From the NCBI GenBank assembly GCA_023238725.1, contig CM041551.1, positions 2,797,759 to 2,861,758 on the forward strand: DNA of 64,000 bases. Reading direction: 5' to 3'. Position numbers and translations under genes: made by a program. Positions 25,001 to 36,933 of this stretch are shown in pieces (the stretch's first letter is position 1; each line of letters opens with the position of its first letter). The notes beneath the pieces are model-generated. The model worked only from the letters and a program-made list of their open reading frames with translations, was not told the origin of the DNA and did no database searches. This DNA is from Scortum barcoo (taxonomy: Eukaryota; Chordata; Actinopteri; Centrarchiformes; Terapontidae).

Positions 25001-27246
25001 AGACCTCAGGCTGAGAGCTGCAGTGTATCGAGAGAGGGTCGGCAATATAGGCTGGAGAAAAACTGTGACTTTAAATTGAGCTATAACATGTAAAAATCAT
25101 TTCTGTTCAGGGAAGCATGTACTCAACTTTTGTAGCTCTTATGTGTCCCCTTATGCTCGCAGTCCAAACACACACCTTCTGTAACTCCACTGTAGAGGTG
25201 AATTGAATTTTAGGTTTTAGTGGATCAGTTGTTCTTTTAAGTCCAGCTATGTTCTTCATTGCTTTTAGCACATAATATCCTGCATTTATAAACAGGTAAG
25301 CAAGACCTTAACAAGAACAAAATCCTTAGAGCATCAAGCTTTTCTTAGCACAAGACAACAAGTTGAAGACAACCACTAAACTATTCATTTGTGAAGGAAA
25401 ATAAAAATAGCTCTTCTCACATTTAGTGAAATAAGTATGCATGCAATTTTAAGAAATAAAAATGTATTTTGTGTTTTTGTCATATCAAACACAGCTCTTT
25501 ACAAGTGAGATAATACAAAATATAAAATAATACCTTACACAATGCAATTTCACACATTATCATTTGGTGTAAACCTGGATCAGAGGAAAGAAACAGAGAA
25601 AAATACAATAAACAAAACCAAGAAATACATAATTAAACAAATATTTATAATTTAGTAGGCGAATTACATAATTGCTCCCATCCAGTTGCATGGGTAGGAG
25701 CAACCTGCTTCCTGTCAAGCAGACTGACACATGTTATCATATTGTAACTATTCATTTAACACAGAAAACCACTGTACATAATAATTCAACAGAATGTGCA
25801 CCCTTGTCCACTGTCCATGTGCAACACAGTAGCTCGGACCAGTGTAATACCTTATATCATAAGAGGGCATGTCTAGCACACTCCAGTGCCTCCTCCCACT
25901 GCTCTACTGAAATATCTGTTCTGAAATGTATTTCCATGCATGTATGGTACTGGCCTTTCAGGGGTTCAGTGTCTTGTTTAAGACACATTACAAATTCAGA
26001 ACACAGATTCACCACTCACTAGTAAGCTTTCATGTTTTTTTTTTTTCCCTGGCACTGAAATTAAAACTGCACAAATTGCAGTCTAGTGGAATCTGTAAAT
26101 CACTGTCCTCTCTCAAAAACCCCAAATTACCGGAACCACAGTCAGTCCTCATTGGTGTCACACACAAACACCAATCCTAATCAAGTCTGGCCCACGAGAG
26201 CTAAAAAGGAACTTATTACTACACTGTAACAATGGAAATAACTGCTTTTAGATTAAACAGATAAGCACTTTAACTGCAGCACTGTCACATCAGCATGTTG
26301 ATTTTTTGCTCTTGACAAAACACATGAGCAACCTTACTGTCTGACCTGCAGCGAGACCCACTGTGGTGACTGGGTGCTGGTGGGGGGAGTGTTGGCAATG
26401 ATTGCATCCATCTATCAAACTAGGTCAGTGTCACCATTTCAAATGACAACATCCTATGGTGCAGCTGCTGACTGGGCCATTGTCAGCAAAGCTATCATGC
26501 AGTGCTCTTGGACCACTGTGTTGGAAACTGGCAATTGGAAAGACAGAGGCCAACAGCAGAGGTTTGGAGCTTGACCCAACACTGAGACTGTAAGATAGCT
26601 GCCATAAGGTTAAAGATAAGGCAATTTATATTGAAGGTTGGAGGCAGTGAGAAAATGACACACAAAAGTAGTATAGGGTATGACACATTTTAAAAAGGCA
26701 TTACAAAATAAATGAAAAAACAGAGGCCTGAAGCACATTTCATATAATCAGGTCATGAAATGCAAAAGCTGTCCTGAGGCCTAGATGTTAAAATGTGGTA
26801 AATGTGTCTTAGCAAATATAACTGCTTTAGGAAAAGATGATAAATAACAAAAGATACTGAAGCCACTGGTATTTTCCTGATGCTGCATATTTAAATCTTA
26901 AATTGTCCTAAGGACGACATGGCGGCAGACTCGACTGACTTGTGGGTTTGTGCTGGACTAATCCTAGATTCTCATAGATGATAAATCAACAGCTGTCTTC
27001 AATCTTTGTAAATTTATTCAACAAAGTTCTCATTAAATACTGACCGTGGTTGCATTTTACACTGAGAAGAGTGTGAAAAATCATTTCTCCTGAGGCTTTA
27101 GTTGCCCACATCATGGCAAATAATGAAACGTTCCATAAGAATCCTTTTCGAATAAGACTCTGATTAAACTCTCATAACTCTCATACTGCCATAGGCGCAG
27201 ATGGCAGGGACATGTCCTGTCTTTATGATCTGCTCTGTGCTGCACA
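22081..27246. other. Unassigned DNA
   Basis: More than 5 kb in which I can assign no gene, RNA or repeat family. Low-complexity patches: A-rich at 22978-22997 and 23755-23785, T-rich at 24239-24248 and 26036-26048. Short open frames are all unrecognisable. Confidence 0.5.
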
Positions 27247-27368
27247 TAGTTGCTGTAGCTGAGGCAGTAGAGCGGGCTGTCCACTGATCACAGGTTGGGC
27301 ATGGCAGTTAGATCCCCAGATCCTCCGGTCCACATGTCCAAGTGTCCTTGAGCATGACCTGTGCCACA
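27247..27368 (+). mobile_element. tRNA-derived SINE remnant
   Basis: TAGCTGAGGCAGTAGAGCGG matches the D-arm/A-box part of a tRNA-derived head. The expected B-box position carries a decayed GGCAGTTAGATCCCC. The body then reads CCACATGTCCAAGTGTCCTT followed by GAGCATGACC, a characteristic block of a common fish SINE (intact form GTGTCCTTGGGCAAGACAC). The 3' end is not visible. An RNA polymerase III transcript is unlikely because of the B-box decay. Confidence 0.75.
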
Positions 27369-30300
27369 GCAAAAAACTGACTTTAATATGTCTGAATCAA
27401 GGTTAAAACCAAAGCTACAGACTTGTTCCCTCAATCAATCAATCAATCACTTATTTCTTATTTCTGTTTTTTAAATAACCAATGAATAGAGATCAACCAT
27501 CCCATATGTGTCTGACAAAATGTAGAAAACACTGACATTACGTATAGTAAATAGTATAAATAGTAAATAGTATAAACTGGACCGTGAACACTGTCAAATA
27601 TGTAACGCACGGTAGCACTGTGGTTGAATGTATGCAGTGTACACAAAGGACCATGGATGGGTGGTCCTGTCAGGGGGCTCTGGAGCACCACTGAACCACT
27701 GGGCCTCTATTAATCCCTGCTCTGCTTTGCAATGTTTATTTTCTGTGTGATCATTTTAATTTTCAAAGAAGAAAACAGAAAAAGCTGTTTTACAACTACA
27801 TTTGAAGACTGACTGTACAGTAGCCTGAGCCCCTCATCATGTGAATTGATCATTTGCTGTCTTGCTGCATATTCTCCAATTAAATTTGCATGTATCAGAT
27901 GACACACTGTGACCCTGGAATCTTTGAGGGCCCCTGAATTCTGCATGTAATGACACGGCTGAGTAATGCAGCCCTGACAATAAGCCTGAGGTTGTTGCTG
28001 CACAGTTCACTACGCAGCAAGTGACTCATTACAAAACTGGGAATTAGTTTATTAATTATTAATTAAATTATTAATTATTAATTATGTTACTCTTTGTATG
28101 ACTTGTATGACCACAATGTATGTCATAGCCATGTTACATTTTATGTTGCCTGTCTAGTCATTCTTTAGCAGTCAAATAAAAATATCCCATTCACTCAAAG
28201 GTAGACGGGCACGGGCGTATAGACATTATAGAACAGAACAGTATGGACGAGTACACCAAACAACTAAAGGACATGATGGACATTCACAGTGAGAATGGCT
28301 CCTAAATGATTTAGACAGTCTTTAGGCCTTTCTTTTTTTTCTAGCACCACTGTCAGATCACATCGTCATCACTGTCACTTTGGTCCGTGATAAAGTATTT
28401 TGAAACACTGGCAGCCACATCCACATGAAGGTTGATGGATATTCATGGACCCAGAAAACTGGACTCTCAACTGTCCTCTTCTCTCAGGCCAAAATGTCAA
28501 CTGTACACATGAGATATTGCTGAATCTTTTAGGTGCTGAAGATTTGCATGAAATGTGCTGAGCATTTTCATGCTTCTGATGAGATAAACCTTTTTGATAT
28601 CAGTGACCCAGTGTTCTTTCTCCAAGTTCCTGTTGGACAAACTTTAGTAAAATTGCAGTAAAATCACGAAGGCACTTTGAATTGTGGGGTGTTATTAAAT
28701 GTGTACTTTGTAGTAGCCACTAGCTGGCCCATGGGGTTTGATGCCCAGAGCTTTTTGGTGTTTTTATAGGTAAAAAGCAACCATTATTAAACTTAATTGT
28801 CATAAGAAACCAGCCAGCCAATCCACCAGCCCAACAGCCAGCCAGTGAGCAACTACTGCAGCATTATGTGGGTTCAGCACTGTGGGAGCATTCTGGGAGC
28901 ATAATGTCTAATTAGTCTAGCTCAATCATAAAACTGCGCCCAAACTTTAGGACTATGTTTCCTACATCCGGCTGTAGCTATGACTTCACTGGGTAAAGGT
29001 TTAAATGTTGCTTATGAATCAAAAGCTGCCTGTGATGCTGGAGAGTTGCTTTTAGGGAGTTTTTGACCTGATGTTTGTTGTGGTGGTGAGTCTGTATGTA
29101 GACATCTGCTTTGTCTCTGTGACAAAGGACACAGCACTCACAGTGATGTTACAATTTTCAGCTTTTCTCTGCAAATTAAAAGCCACAGTTTGTCTCACAC
29201 TGAGCCCTTCAAGAGCTATTATGGTGACATCAATTGTGTTCATCTGTAATAAGAACCCACAATAGATGAAGAATTCAATATGACAGCCATTGGAAAGTGA
29301 ATTGTCACTTTGCTCGACTTGTGTCAAAGAAAAACATGGACACCCGAGCTAATACAGTCTATTACTGCAGCAAAGAGGCAAACTGAGCAGTACTACATGA
29401 CTGAAGGGAGGCTTCTATAAGGAGCTCTGGGTGCTACAGCGGAAAACTGACTAGTAACTATCTTCAATATAAAACTTGTCCTATATCATGGAAAAGAGAG
29501 AGTTCTTTACTTACAGGCCACAGAGGGCCAACTCAAACAAAGACAGTTTCCCACCTTGGTGGACAATTCACTCTGTTCTAATGCATGCTATTCCATTATT
29601 GCAGTAATTATAGTAAATACAATTAATACAAATTGCTTTGATGTTGCCCTTCTCCCATTTGATCTTATTCAGATTTTGTTATTGTTAATTATTTGGAAGG
29701 TTCTGAGCAAGACGAGGTAGTAATGGACATATTGTGGGTGTGAGTGTATGAGTGAGAGACAACTAAGGTAAGAGTTAAAAATCTGGCTATTGTCCTCCTT
29801 TATCAAAATGAAAATGTATACTAATGAGTATATTCCACTGTAGTGTGTTCTTTCTCTTTAAATGTTCTTTGGACACATCATAAACTGGCTGTTGTGCAAG
29901 CTGTACCGGCCCTTTGCTGGTCAACACTGAGCGATTGATGATTTTTCAGTACAAAACCGAGGCAATTTTTGGGCCATCCATCCACCAAACCTGCATAGAT
30001 CACATTTCAAAGCAGAAATAGCAGCAGTCAAAAGTGCGATGGTCCCTTTGGCTTTTGTAGAGGCGTCAGTGAGCTTATAACAGCAACCAGCGCAGTGCTC
30101 CGCCCACGCTGCCCTGCTGTTTTTCTCTGCATAAAACAAAGGATGCAACATGAAAAATATAGATAATTCCCATTTCCTTGTGTCTAACCACACAATAAAT
30201 ATATTTATGAGCGAGGGAGGGCAATTCATTATTTCACATGAGCTATGGATTTCTGTCTGAGACTGATTATTACAAATGACCGTGTTAAGACTAATCATGG

Positions 30301-30736
30301 GCACATATCATTCATAGGCACAGTTCACAAAATAACAAATATTATATACCTATTGAAATGGATTGTTTTTGTCTGTAATCTGTATTGCTGAACTATTACT
30401 ACTACTATTTACTAGCAGTTCATTTAATAGGGTAGAGCCTAAATACATTTATTATACATTTAGTATACTGAAGCAGAAATATTTATGTTGGCATTCCGAA
30501 ATTTTAAAACCTTAAACATATTCAGTATGTTTAATCACAGAGTAGTGAATATTATTAACTTTTTATCACCTGTTTATTGCAGAGAAGTGTGTGCGTATTT
30601 GTGTATGTGTGTGCTTTGCAACCTTGTGTGAACAGCTATAGCAGCCATAGCATCCTAAAGACTCTTCTTCATCTTCTTCTTCTGTCTGATTAATAGAAAA
30701 AAAAGGCATATCTTCATCAGTTTTAAAATCATACAA
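27369..30736. other. Unassigned DNA with small simple repeats
   Basis: A CAAT run at 27434-27449, an ATAGTATAAATAGTAA near-repeat at 27545-27575 and a TTAATTA/AATTATTAATT palindromic array at 28040-28085 are visible. A stretch at 30090-30290 (containing AATAAATATATTTATGAGCG) is high-complexity and enhancer-like but unproven. No gene is recognised. Confidence 0.5.
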
Positions 30737-30836
30737 GGGGACCCCAGCCAGGAATCGAACCAGGGTCCACTGCAGCCCAAGGCCTCATATATGATGTGGC
30801 TGTGCACTCTACCGACTGAGCCACCTGCACGCCCAC
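30737..30836 (-). mobile_element. tRNA-derived SINE head
   Basis: On the reverse strand a perfect A box TGGCTCAGTCGG (complement at 30812-30823) and a perfect B box GGTTCGATTCC (complement at 30751-30761) are present, followed by CTGGCTGGGGTCCCC. Box spacing is longer than in a functional tRNA and the acceptor arms do not pair, so it is not a tRNA gene. The sequence matches the head of a common fish SINE whose body would continue with a TGCATGTCA-type block; here it stops after the head. Both internal promoter boxes are intact, so Pol III binding remains possible. Confidence 0.8.
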
Positions 30837-31248
30837 TTTAGTGACATTGAGAAATTATTAATTAATGCCAATTCAGATAACTGTTTGACTGAAATTTAAA
30901 TCTTTGGAGTTTCATTTTAAAGTTATAGACTTGTTTGTTAAAGGCCTGTTGCAGTCTGTCATCTGCTAATATGTAAATGGCAGGGAGCTTCTACTCACTT
31001 GCAGAGTGACAGGAGATATTATGGGCAGCGTTTTGCAAGGAAAAGTTCCCTCTACAAAGAATCTGGAGCACTTCCAAGACTTGGACATGCATGTCCTTGA
31101 TTAAAAGTCAAGCTTCAAGTTTTTGTAGATAAAAGGCTTCTGGAGTGATGTCAGCCATGACGCCTGTTATTGTGCTGTTTTCTGTCCATGGCTCTAGCTT
31201 AATCATCTGATCCGATTGGCTGATTGAGCACTGGTAGCAGGAGTCTGT
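30837..31248. other. Unassigned DNA
   Basis: Nothing recognised. Confidence 0.5.
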
Positions 31249-31337
31249 GATCCAAGAATTTCATGGCCAATGACTACTGCATGTATTTGCTGTGCACATG
31301 ACAAACAAAAAAGAACATCTTGAATCTTGAATCTTGG
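31249..31337 (+). mobile_element. LINE 3' tail, L2-like
   Basis: CCAAGAATTTCATGG, a TGCACATGACAAACAAAAAA block and the short tandem end CTTGAATCTTGAATCTTG form a recognisable L2-type 3' terminus (intact style ATGACAATAAA plus tandem TTGAATC). No coding part is attached. Confidence 0.75.
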
Positions 31338-33179
31338 CAGGCACCAGAGTTGGCTTCTGGGCTGAAATTTAATAGGCAACTCTCTTAAGATAGGTAAACA
31401 GGGGCAAGTAAAGTGGCAAATCATCTAACGTAGGTAAAGAACTAGTTAACTTTTAGCATAGGAGGATAAAAATGTTAAAATCCTGTCTTAAAGTAGCAAA
31501 TGAAGTCTGCTATGTGTCTGTAGGAGCTGTAGTTACCTGGTGTATAGGCTTGTGCATTAAAAGCTTCACTCAACTTGTTTAACTTTGTAACTTTCCCTGT
31601 AACTTTGTTTGGGGCTAGTAGTTTAGTAGCCATTGTAGTTTATGCTCATTCTTGCTGGTTAAAGCTGCAGCTGAGGAAACTCAGTAGAGGAAAAGGGAGC
31701 AGAGAAGGCTACATTTGCTAGAACATGAAAAAGCTGGGACGACTTACACATGAGAGGGAACTGATGGAGATAGTTAAAAGCACAAACGGGAGTAGTAGTC
31801 TTCAGCCCCAACCAACACTGACTCGAGTGACCTCACTTGAGGACATTTATCAGACTTCACACAGCTCACCCTGGAGACACAGGCTTCATATAGCTTTTTT
31901 TCACATCTGCTCAACACCTGGGAACACTTTGATGTGTAAAATCAGTGGAAAATGCCTTTAAGTATTAAAATGCTCATATGAATCTTTTTCAAGAAGTTTT
32001 ATGGGTCATTCGGGAAGGCCGTGGTGAGCTACTTATTTTGTTCCTGATGTATTAGGCTTTTGATCAAAATGGAGACATCAGGCGAGGGGAAGAGGACAAA
32101 GGACAACGCTGACATCACCATGACCTTCATTTCTGATGTTCGAATTATATAAGAATTGACAGTTGATATCAGCAGCTGTAGTCCAGCTGACATGTAACAG
32201 GACAGTGGATAACTCTTCAGAAAGAGCCAGAGGAAACTTTTCCATGCCATTTTTTTTCTAAAGAAAAGTCCAACCACTGCACCATGTAACCTCTCTAATA
32301 AATTGGGAGCTGTCTGTTCACCAGGACCTGAGCTCTCCGATGACAGTCAATTAGCCTGCTTCTCTCTGCCAGAGCTCACACCCACAGACACGTCCGTGGG
32401 TGGCCTTCCAAAATGCGCCCACCACCAGGAATGTTGACACGGTATAATCAGAAGGTTTTCATGATATAAATACAGTTCAGCATGCTTCACCTGATGGCTA
32501 GATGAGGTAAAAAAAAAAATCAAATAATCCCGTCAGTGAAGAGGGGGGACTGCATCTGTAATTGATGCGTGTGATGAGACTAATAAGCTCCCCTGTGAAC
32601 GCATCAAAGAACAAGGGGGAGATAATGAGACTGTTTCTCTTTTTATATAACTCCTAATCAGTTCGCTTTTTTTTTGGTTTTTCCTTTTGCACCATAACCT
32701 TCAGCCTCTCCTCCCACAAACACTAGACAGTCTAACATAGGTGCCTCATACACGTGTTAACTGATGTGCTATCCTTACAGCATCAGCGGGTGACCTTCAT
32801 GGATGAATGGTTGATGGTACCTGCGAGTCTTTGATGTGACTTCAGGTCAGGTTGTCTTATCAGCACAGCTTGTTGTTTCTTTGTCTCTATACTTTATATA
32901 TTTATTTAAATATTCTCTGTGGTGACACAAAGATGTAGTATATTGGAAAATCCGCCTACATTAATACTTAAACATCTTGGTTGACTAGTCTTTGGCTGTT
33001 GGCAGTGTGAGGGGACTGTCATGTAGACTCTGACTAATAATCTGCTGGGCCTTTGTGCTTCACCTACTGCAAAGGGTAATTAGTAATCCTACAAACAAAC
33101 GGGCATGGACCTTGTTATATTATTACATTATAGTATGATGGAACAGAGGGATGAGTTAGGTGAATATTGCGGTGATCTG
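31338..33179. other. Unassigned DNA
   Basis: No gene is recognised. A 78-codon frame at 31725-31961 (+) is unassigned. The part at about 32530-32640 (TGTAATTGATGCGTGTGATG) has enhancer-like texture. Confidence 0.45.
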
Positions 33180-33420
33180 CCTGGTGGCATGTCTGTGTAC
33201 GTGCTGCACGTGACGTCGGCCGTGTGCTGCTGCGTGCACGCGAGCAGCAGGTGAGTACAATCAGGACTAATCAGCAGCGCTTGCCGAACTCAAACATTTT
33301 AAGCAACACAGCAGTCATTTGGTTGGCGTGCATCAGAGCTGAGGACGGCAGAAGCAGTCACGGGAAAAGAAACAATCAAACACATGGGAAAAGGACCGGT
33401 AAGCTCACATCTCTTCACTA
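33180..33420 (+). promoter_or_regulatory. CpG-dense spot with splice-donor-like sites
   Basis: Between 33197 and 33243 about nine CpGs occur in under 50 bp (GTGACGTCGGCCGTG then GCGTGCACGCGAGC), far above the surrounding DNA. It includes a CREB/ATF-like TGACGT core. GCAG/GTGAGTAC at about 33249 is a strong donor consensus, and a second donor-like CCG/GTAAGC lies at about 33400. This would fit a first exon of a non-coding or spliced transcript on the forward strand. No TATA box or partner exon is visible, so the call is speculative. Confidence 0.25.
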
Positions 33421-34772
33421 GACTCTGTTTGTACTGTATTTTTGAAGGTACAATTTTATGTTATCTTATGTTTCGTTTCTACCTTATTTACCATAAAATA
33501 TTAAATTGGAAGAATTAAGCAGTGGCCCTAATTAGTTTGCTTAAAACCTTGTCCAAAGAGTTGTTTGAGTTAAGTTGATGAAATGTATAAATAGTATTGG
33601 TTAAAATCTAGAGAATTTTGCTTTATTAAAATGCAAATAAAAAATATTTAACTTATGTATAACAATAGTCTTTCTGTTTAAAAATAGTAATGTTAAAATC
33701 TACAGTAAAATTGGTTTTAAATACTTGATTTCATGAAAGTTAAAATGAGTTTAGTTAAAATTGTGATGGAAAAATTTATTATAGAATTTATTTACATTGG
33801 TTTTATTTTTTGTATGTTTGGAGGTTTTTGACCTTCCTTCATAATTTCCTGTTTACTGGTTTAAATAAATTAAACGAGTGAAATCCTGAGTCTGGTCAAG
33901 TCCTTCCTTTGTCAAGTGTGGGAAGCCATGACGTTGTAAAGACACTTGACAGTGAAGCAGGCTACTCAACCTGGTATCCCACAAGGAGAAATTTTCTCCT
34001 GGATAATGAAACTTATAGGTCTTACAGATTTATGCAGTGACAGCCAGGTTTAATTATCTCAGTATGGTTTCTGAGAAATTCTGTCTCGTCTGTCACGTTG
34101 GTGGCTCTACATACTACCAACTGTCATTGCTATGGAAAAGTCTCTATGAAGAATTGTGAATCAGAGCTGTTGCTCACTACAGTTCAGAAGAAAACACGGC
34201 GGCATATTTGCTGAATTAATCAAAAAAATAATGAATAAAAGTGTCAGTTTTCTCAACACTTATTACTAGTTTCCATCCTCCATTAGAGACACGTGTAGCC
34301 TTATTTTGAGCTCAGTAATTTGATGTTTGCTGAAATGCACCCTTCAACCCCTCATCTTCAGTTTGTGGACCTTGTACTTTTTTTTTAATCAAAGAACCAT
34401 ACATAACCAGATATATATACCACATTTTCTAACACACATAGTTGTTCATATTTTGTGCCATAGAGGAGGAAACAGGGGTACCAAAAATAGCCCTTTACAC
34501 CTTGCAATTCATTTTTTTCCATGTAATCATTATTTAAATCAGGAAGTAACTTGAGATTAAAATCTCTCTCTTGAGTGAGACCTGGCCAAGATAGCACGTT
34601 AAAAAGAGAGCATGTTAAAAACAGACATGCAAATACAGAACACAAAACCCAGCTAAGCAACAGTTTAATAATATAATAGTTTTTATTAGAGCTTTGAACT
34701 TTCACAGGAAGGCAAAATCAAGAAGCTGTAGTGTGTTCTGAAGAGTAAGTTGGTTTGGTTTAGTTTGCTTTA
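33421..34772. other. Unassigned AT-rich DNA
   Basis: The part at 33480-33850 is very AT-rich with recurring TTAAAAT motifs. AAATAAATTAAACGAGTG near 33865 could be a 3'-end-like signal of a lost retroelement, but this is not secure. Confidence 0.45.
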
Positions 34773-34935
34773 GGCCTGCAGATCTGTCTGTCTGTCTACC
34801 TTTCTGACCTCCTGTCTGACACTTGCATAGTGTTTTTTTTCATTTTATGGTCCTAAAGCTTTAATTGCTGATAGGCTTGAGTTTCAGATATTTTATGAAT
34901 ACTGTGATTTTATTGATCAGCAATAACTGGAATCA
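34773..34935 (+). repeat. Diverged direct repeat, copy A
   Basis: GGCCTGCAGATCTGTCTGTC, then a TGATAGGCTTGAG block and a TGATCAGCAATAACTGGAATC block, occur in the same order as in a second copy about 1.95 kb downstream. The identity is patchy, so these are old copies of one dispersed element or an ancient local duplication. No coding frame is kept. Confidence 0.65.
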
Positions 34936-36469
34936 TTCAGATACAAGAGGTTGCTGTACAGAGTGGCTTATACAACCTCGATTTGCAATACTGTGTGTGT
35001 GTCTTACGGAAGCAATATTTCACATACAGCAACAGCTGTACAATATGTTCAATAGCAAATGCAGTGTCTAGTATGTTTGATGCTCTGGGTGAGCCATGTT
35101 ATTGGCTTTTTTCTCAATAATATGTGAGGCTGGGTTGGTCTATGAGATCACTAAGATACTTTTTTTCAATGACCCTTCTGTACACATCCTGTATATATTA
35201 CTATCTAAGTACATGAAGCTTCTTGAACCCATGAAACTCAGCGGACTAAACAATAGTGTGCTCTGACGGGCAGCTCAAAAAGGTTACAAGGATTACATGA
35301 AAGAGAAACAGGAACAGTCAAACACATAGCTTTGAAGCAGTTTTAGAGTAAGTGTATTTATAACAGATTCAGCACTGTGCTTGTGAAGTAGGAAACAGTT
35401 TGACAATAGCTATTTTAGAGGAGTTTATATGCAAAAACACACTGTCTCTACCAGGTTTTTAATGTATTTTAAATGAATAATGTGTCCAGGTTCAAAGATG
35501 AGGTCTGATATTTAATGCTGGAGTCTGCTTTTACTTTATTCATTTGTGCTCTCCAGCTGACTCTTTTTGCTCTCTCTGTGTCTTAATCTCTCTGGGGTTA
35601 GTCTGTCGGGTTTAGGCTTTTCTAGCCTGTTAAAAATTGAATCGTTTCCAAGGTGGCACTTGGCTCTCTGGTGTACCGCAAGTTTGCTGTAGAAGAAAAA
35701 TTAGGACTTCAAAATGCGTGTTGCGTGCCACCAAAGACACATCTATAAACATGATGCAGTGTGATGTTGCCCACATTTTCTCGCTTCAGTGTTTTCAAGA
35801 GTGATGCAAAAAAAAAGTGCTGTTTCTGTAGAATTGAATGGAGTTTTGTCCCACAATGCAAGGCCACAGTTTTCAGACACTGATGAATATGCAGCAGAGG
35901 AGTGCACATTCACCCAAATTGTCTGCGGTGGAAAAAAAAAAGACAATTCCACATCATTTGGAATGCTTTCCAATAAAGAATTATCTCTCACAATTATGAG
36001 AATCAAGAAAATGACTTTTTTTCCTTCCAACTTCATTTGAAAGAATAACAAAATGTTCAAGAAGCATTTTACAAGCTCTCAAACTAAATCACGTCTTCAT
36101 TCAGCCGGAAGATCTACACGATGCTGTGGGCCACAAATGTCAGAAAATACAAGCTCTGCAAGGTCTTTGCCATCACTTCAGTGTGAAATTATACTGCAAT
36201 ATTTTCTTCAAGTTGATGAAACAAATCGTAAGAAATGGTAATCTTCTGTGTTAGAATATTTGACTCTTTGGGTAGTTGGTGAGCTAGTTGGATTCATATT
36301 AACTTCTCTGCCTTCAAAAGTGACATATCGTCATATTTTTGCCAAAGCAACATAAGGGGTATCATTTTAAACGTTTATTCCACCCTACACCAACGTATGC
36401 TCTTGAATAGAAAGTAGTATTTAAGTGGAATAAACCTTTAAAACTAAGTACATACATAAATCCCACCTT
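34936..36469. other. Unassigned DNA
   Basis: Overlapping open frames on both strands at 35743-36060 are unrecognised. No repeat family is assigned. Confidence 0.5.
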
Positions 36470-36665
36470 TTTGTGGTCTGAAATGTTGTTGTGTCTCCAA
36501 AATGTCATTGAGTCTTCTGAAAGGCTGCTGTCTTTTTTGTGAAATTTTGCTGTATTTTATAAAATTTGGTTGTTTTTGAATGTTTTTTTGAAATGTCACT
36601 GTGTTTTGTGAAATGTTGCGCTGTGTTCCCAAAATGTTCTGCTTTCCAAGAATGTCATTGTGATC
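36470..36665. repeat. Degenerate minisatellite
   Basis: A unit of about 20-35 bp with core (G)AAATGT(T/C)(G/A)(C/T)TGTGTT recurs roughly seven times with indels (AAATGTTGTTGTGTCTCC, AAATGTCACTGTGTTTTGTG, AAATGTTGCGCTGTGTTCCC). On the reverse strand it leaves an open frame with a repeated N-I-L/T-Q pattern, which is a consequence of the repeat and not a protein gene. Confidence 0.75.
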
Positions 36666-36716
36666 TGACCGTCTGTTCATTAATTTGGCAACATAAAGTC
36701 TCAGTGCTTTGTGTTT

Positions 36717-36933
36717 GGCCTGCAGATCTGGCTGTCTGTCTGTCTACCTTCCTTCCTGGCCTCCGATCCGACAATTAAACAGAGCTTTTTGTATTTGTTG
36801 CTCCCGAACACAAACTTACTGACAGGCTCGAGTTTGTTGAAGCAGAATATAAATCTTGAAATGTTGTGATTGTGCAAGAACATTTTTTTTCTGATTTCTT
36901 TGTGATTGATTTGATCAGAAATAACTTGAATCA
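36717..36933 (+). repeat. Diverged direct repeat, copy B
   Basis: The second copy of the 34773-34935 sequence, starting GGCCTGCAGATCTGGCTGTC, then TGACAGGCTCGAG, then TTTGATCAGAAATAACTTGA. It is about 50 bp longer than copy A because of an AT-rich insertion. Both copies are forward. Confidence 0.65.

Noticed and set aside
30737..30836. A functional tRNA gene
   Set aside because: The A and B boxes are perfect, but the distance between them is too long and the acceptor and anticodon arms do not fold; it fits a SINE head.
36444..36680. 78-codon reverse frame with N-I-L repeats as a repeat protein
   Set aside because: The pattern follows from the degenerate minisatellite.
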